Shown here in pieces: positions 59,601-64,000 of a DNA stretch of 64,000 nucleotides. Source of the DNA: Sclerurus mexicanus (lineage: Eukaryota > Chordata > Aves > Passeriformes > Furnariidae); NCBI GenBank assembly GCA_013396755.1, contig VWZF01005807.1:1643746-1707745 (forward strand), in the 5' to 3' direction. The translations under genes and the position numbers were made by a program. Each line of letters starts with the position of its first letter. The stretch's first letter is position 1. The notes beneath the pieces are model-generated. The model was not told where the DNA came from and ran no database searches. It worked only from the letters and a program-made list of their open reading frames with translations.

Positions 59601-62600
59601 CATTATGAACTGGAAGTAAAGGAAGCAACACAATGACCATGGCCCAGTACTGGAATGGTTTCCAGACAATCTTTTAAAACTGTATCATTGAACACCAGAG
59701 TGTTCATACAGGTGGGTTGATACATTGATGTAATCTAATTATGAACAGAGTATGAGTTATTTGAATAGTTTATAGGTAAATGTTTCCTCTGAGGACAGAT
59801 ACAGTCCATCAAAAAATAATGAGAAATAATTTTATTAGTCATAAGCAGATGGGAAGTGCAAAATTCACATTATCTGCAAAAATTTGACTCCACATAGGGC
59901 ACTTTCAGGAAGGGAACCTTTGGGTTGAGGGTGGAGGGAGGGTTGTCCTTTTTTATCTGGTACATAAAGCTCTGACTTAACCAGAAGTTAAAGTTTTATT
60001 CAGTTAAAAAAAAAAATCCCCCTTATAAAGCAACAGTAATAACATCAATTTAATCTATAAGGTGCTGGTTTATTATCCTAGTTGAAAGAGTAATTCCAAT
60101 TCTTCCATTGTCTGTTTCCCTCTGTTATAATAGTTCAGATATCCTCCTTATGTTTTCTGATGTTTGCTGCTGTTTTTATTACAGGACTAGCAATTTACTT
60201 TTTCTTTCATTCTAAAAAGTATTTTGATGTCCTTTTCACAGATAAGCTTTCTCTAGCTTCGAAGAAATAGAAATCATCTTATCATGTAATTTAATGCACC
60301 CAACATACACTCAAAATCTGTGATTGCATATAACCATGGCAATTTTTTACTTAAAATACTCAAACTGCTATACATGATTACTTTTAAAATAGCTATTTAA
60401 AAAATATTTGAGGGCATCTCTAGGTTATTATGTGAACAAAAAGGAAAGAAACAGCTCTTGCTTATTTGTTTTCCTACATTACAGATCATTTTTTGTCTTA
60501 CCAGGAGTATTAGTGGCATTCCTTCTCAATACCCTGTGCCTGTCTTGTTCATTGGAGAAAAAAAACCAAACAGATTTTTTTTTTAAGTTTCAGTATCTCC
60601 ATGGGTGAATATTAAGGCAACTGGATTTGATTATCTTCTTAGTAATACCACCATGGAAGACCAATCTTTAAATTAAAAGGGAAAAAAACCCAACTTGCTA
60701 GAAGAACAAGGCAAAGATGATTTAAATGGACAAAACTCTGAACAAAGAATAAAATTATTTATTCCAAATAATACACATCAGCAAAGGGTTTACCTATGAA
60801 GATTAAGAAAAATAACTCTAAGGGCAAAGATTGCTCATAGAGAGTTAGAAAAAATGTAGTCAAAATCGGATATATCCTCATTTTATTTTTCAAGTCACAA
60901 TGTTATTTTAAAAGCAAGTCAAGACAATGAGTATCTGATTTGTGTCAAAACAATATGGATCAAAATGACAGATATCTATATCAACACTTAATTTCATTTT
61001 TAAACAGAGCAAAATAAATCAATTAATTTTTATTATTTCAAGCAACTGAAAACTTCCAGGAAAGATGGTAATTTAGAAAAAAATCTCCCATTTTCCTAAC
61101 TGGGACCTTAACACAGTCAACATCAAAGTCAAATACAAAATTTTTCAGGAAAAAAAAAAGTAATATTTTTTTCCTATATTTCTAAACATTTCCTATATTC
61201 TGTCCAAACTTTTCAATGTATGAACATGGTTTTGTAATTAATGCATGTGACTGAGTCTCAGGGACTTGTGGGTTTTTTTGGGTTTGCTTTTGTTTTTCTT
61301 TTTTAACCAAAATCTAATTCATGGTGTTGGGATTTTTTTTTTTTAATGGTTTTAACTCCTGTAATTGAAAAAGAAAGGATTTAACATCTATGCAGATATT
61401 CTAGATGTAAGGAGAATGGCCACAGTAGAGTTTTCTTTAATGATGTAATAACAGAAATTTCTGCTATAACATTACACTCTCAAGGAAAGTTGCAGTTCAA
61501 AGATACAAGTGTAAAAATACCTAAATGAATTTGACATGCATGTAGTTCGAGTAGTTTAGAAGACTCCATTATAATAAATTCAACAAAATAGTGATTAGAA
61601 TGAAAGAACCAAAATCATAGAAAAGGTCCACCAATGAATTAGCACTCTATTAGCTTTTACATGACGTCAAGCTTTAGAAATTGCTGAGGGTACAATGAAA
61701 ACACTGGAAAAAAGTAAGACAATCCAGACTGGCTGGAAACAAAGTGGGAAACTGAAAACTGTAAAAAAGATTGAATTAAAATTAATTGAAAAGTGCAAAA
61801 GTCAAGTACTTTCAAGGAACAAAAGAAAAAAAGCCAGAAAAAAACCCCGTATGGTATTAAAGAATGCAAAGGTCCAAACCAGCTCCAACATTTGAAAACT
61901 GATACTAAAAGTGCAAAAGAATAATACATATTTGGCAAAAACTGACACCAAGAACAGTAGAAATAAGATAATGCATAATTTTCAAGCAAAACACAGAGCA
62001 CTGTTCAAGAATTCCATTTAGAGACCAAGCTGGGAGATTTGAAATAAAGGAGTGTCTTCCATTGGATACTAACACTTCAAAACCATAAACTGGTGCACAA
62101 ATAAAAGTTTTAAAGGACTATAAACTGACTGTGTCAGTAGCTGAGATTTACTTAAACTTAAGAACCAAACTGTCTAGGTTAGTCTAACTCATAGCAAAAA
62201 ATATGTTGTCTGAGTGCATAGAACATGTTGATACACACACATTTATGTGAGACAGAATACAGGATGCAGTTCAAAAATGCTAAGATATCTGAAGATAGAA
62301 AGTAAAATTCACGCAAATAAAGAGAGTGGTGGTTTTCCTGTACTGGGAAGGTTGCTTTAGATGCCTCTGGAAGACAATTTCTGATGGAGAGATTAGAGAG
62401 ACAACTGATTATTCCCAGGGGAAAAAAAAAAAGGGTGCACTGAGGAGCTCTGAAAGTAACAGGGAGCAGGAAGGGGGAGATAATTTTGCAGACTCTCTCA
62501 AGGACTAGACAGCAGCAACAAGTGAATTTAAGAGATAACCATTGTAAGTAGAGCTCCTAAAATAATGGTTCATCATTATCAAAACAATATCTATCTAAAA

Positions 62601-64000
62601 AGTACTATACAATTATAGTCTGAGACATTATAGCAAAGTCAGTTTGATTGTAAACAACCTGTGCATGGGTGTGAAGTTTTCTAAAGCCTTTGAATGAAGG
62701 AGAGTCATCAAGGTTCATAGGAAAGATCTGAAAGGTTTGATCTTGAAGTGTTAGATAAGGAACAGGCTTTCATCTGTACTACGGATATATTCAGAGAGAC
62801 AATGGATTTTAAGCACATTATTTTAGTTGCTATTATACACTTGTGAACTCTTGCAGTTTTACATCCTATACACTACACAGTTTCATTAGAAAACATCCAT
62901 GGTACAAAGTCAATTAAATACTGCTATATCGACCTAAATCCCATACAGAAATTTTAAATTCTGACTCCGTTGTCTTTGCACAGGCCATTTTGTTTAGATA
63001 CACTAAAGAAATCTGTCATTGATTCTGCTCAGATTTCTGCAGACCTGTGGTAATGTGTTGCTATTACTGGTCACAGACACAAGCTTTCTATCAGTTTAAT
63101 AACACTGACCGAAGAACCTGGTAAACCTTTCGGGGTTGTCTGTTCTGAAGATAAAAAAGTAATGAGGAGGTAACAAATGCCTGTCTTGATTTTAGCTCTA
63201 CCTTAGCTGTGTGCAATTGTTTTCTACCCTAAAAATATGCCAAGTATGGTAAAGCTTTAGCAAAACAGTAATCATTGTACAGTTAAAGTCTTGGACCAAT
63301 AAGAAATATATTTCAACAGTAGATGGTTTGAAAAAAAGCAAGTAAGTCCAAGCTGACCTAAAACTGAGGGGGAAATAACTCTCACCATCAATGTCCTTCT
63401 AGCAAAAATCACAGGGCACTGATGTCTCATTGTAACCACCCATCTAAGGAAGACAGACCTTGACCTCAGGCTAAGGGTGCTTGAAAGAGTGACCATAACA
63501 CCACAGAAAAGGGCAGATATTAGGAGGTTTGTGCATAATTATTGCAACTGTATAACTAATGAGAAACAGTTGCAACAGGCAGATAATTTGGACTACAAGT
63601 GTTAAAGTAATTTTAAATGAACTAGTAAAACATTTCATATATTTATTAGATGAATGTTAAGTTCTCATTTCCACATACAGGCATTTTTCTTTAACTCATG
63701 TAAAACACACTTGATGTAGTACAGCAGTTCAGTCTCATGCAACTTTTGAATCAGGTATATTTCCTTTGCAATCATCATTGAATAATAAGAAAAAAAAATT
63801 GCAGGCATGGATTCTGAATTTTAAGTCTTCCTCTCCTCTAGGTAAATAATCTGACATATTTTTCCTTTTATTTGTTTCTGTCTTCCTGAGCACCTGTAGT
63901 CCCATCATCCCAGGGTACACTGAAACTTGTTTTTACTTATGATATTCATGATCTAAAGGAGAAGTACCTGTAGGATAGGAGAGCTAAACTGCATCTTTCT
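59601..64000. other. Unique AT-rich DNA to the window end
   Basis: No gene or dated retroelement recognised. A purine-rich block at 61690-62000 is open on both strands (66 and 114 codons) but encodes lysine-rich and F/S/L-rich low-complexity peptides. T- and A-runs occur near 60004, 61150 and 61335. Confidence 0.5.

Noticed and set aside
1..64000. CRISPR arrays, operons, phage or bacterial genes
   Set aside because: No spaced direct repeats, no long packed frames and no ribosome-binding context; repeat content is clearly avian nuclear.

Overview
This is vertebrate nuclear DNA, almost certainly from a bird and most likely a perching bird (Passeriformes). I find no protein-coding gene, rRNA, functional tRNA, CRISPR array or any bacterial or phage gene organisation. 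The sequence is AT-rich with long homopolymers and microsatellites. Its open frames are short and either lie inside retroelements, on either strand, or look like chance frames in AT-rich DNA. Three things support the bird assignment: many 5'-truncated CR1 LINE copies ending in the avian CR1 3' tail (variants of ATTCTATGATTCTAT or TCTGTGATTCTGTGA); several avian endogenous-retrovirus LTRs; and one chimeric SINE (28684-28821) with a tRNA-Ile-like head and a CR1-like tail, a structure described for passerines. The window is best read as intergenic or large-intron sequence. Coding exons outside it cannot be judged.

Layout. 1-4687: unique AT-rich DNA. 4688-6058: a long sense-oriented CR1 with a decayed reverse transcriptase (RT). 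6563-7144: an antisense LTR. 8657-10475: an antisense CR1 carrying an exact 619-bp repeat joined by a single N, almost certainly an assembly artefact. 12303-13846: A-rich, TTTTG and pure TTC repeats around an older LINE RT fragment. 16480-16940: a GC-rich unassigned island. 17523-17626: a perfect 52-bp tandem duplication. 18565-19483 and 21139-22289: two sense CR1 copies, the second lacking its RT core. 22479-25288: two LTRs of one family in opposite orientation. 26030-26503: an antisense CR1 holding a 37-bp patch of that LTR. 28684-28821: the SINE. 31933-32525: another LTR. 35401-36110: a GC-rich, possibly retroviral segment. 37940-38900: a long LTR of a second family. 41020-41400: small LINE remnants. 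42905-43290: a compact third-type LTR with recognisable promoter and poly(A) motifs. 44440-45740: a head-to-head CR1 pair and a further CR1 tail, followed by a strong 28-bp-arm hairpin. 48530-48913, 53515-53850, 57340-57775 and 59310-59600: further LTR and CR1 remnants. 59600-64000: unique DNA.

Nothing here works together as a pathway. The biology is the record of successive retroelement insertion, truncation, internal deletion and local template switching in a gene-poor region. I found no convincing undescribed system. The items most worth checking are the N-flanked duplication, the LTR patch inside a CR1, the hairpin at 45741-45807, the pure TTC tract, the 52-bp duplication and the unassigned GC-rich islands. 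All element boundaries were judged by eye without alignment and may be off by tens of bases.
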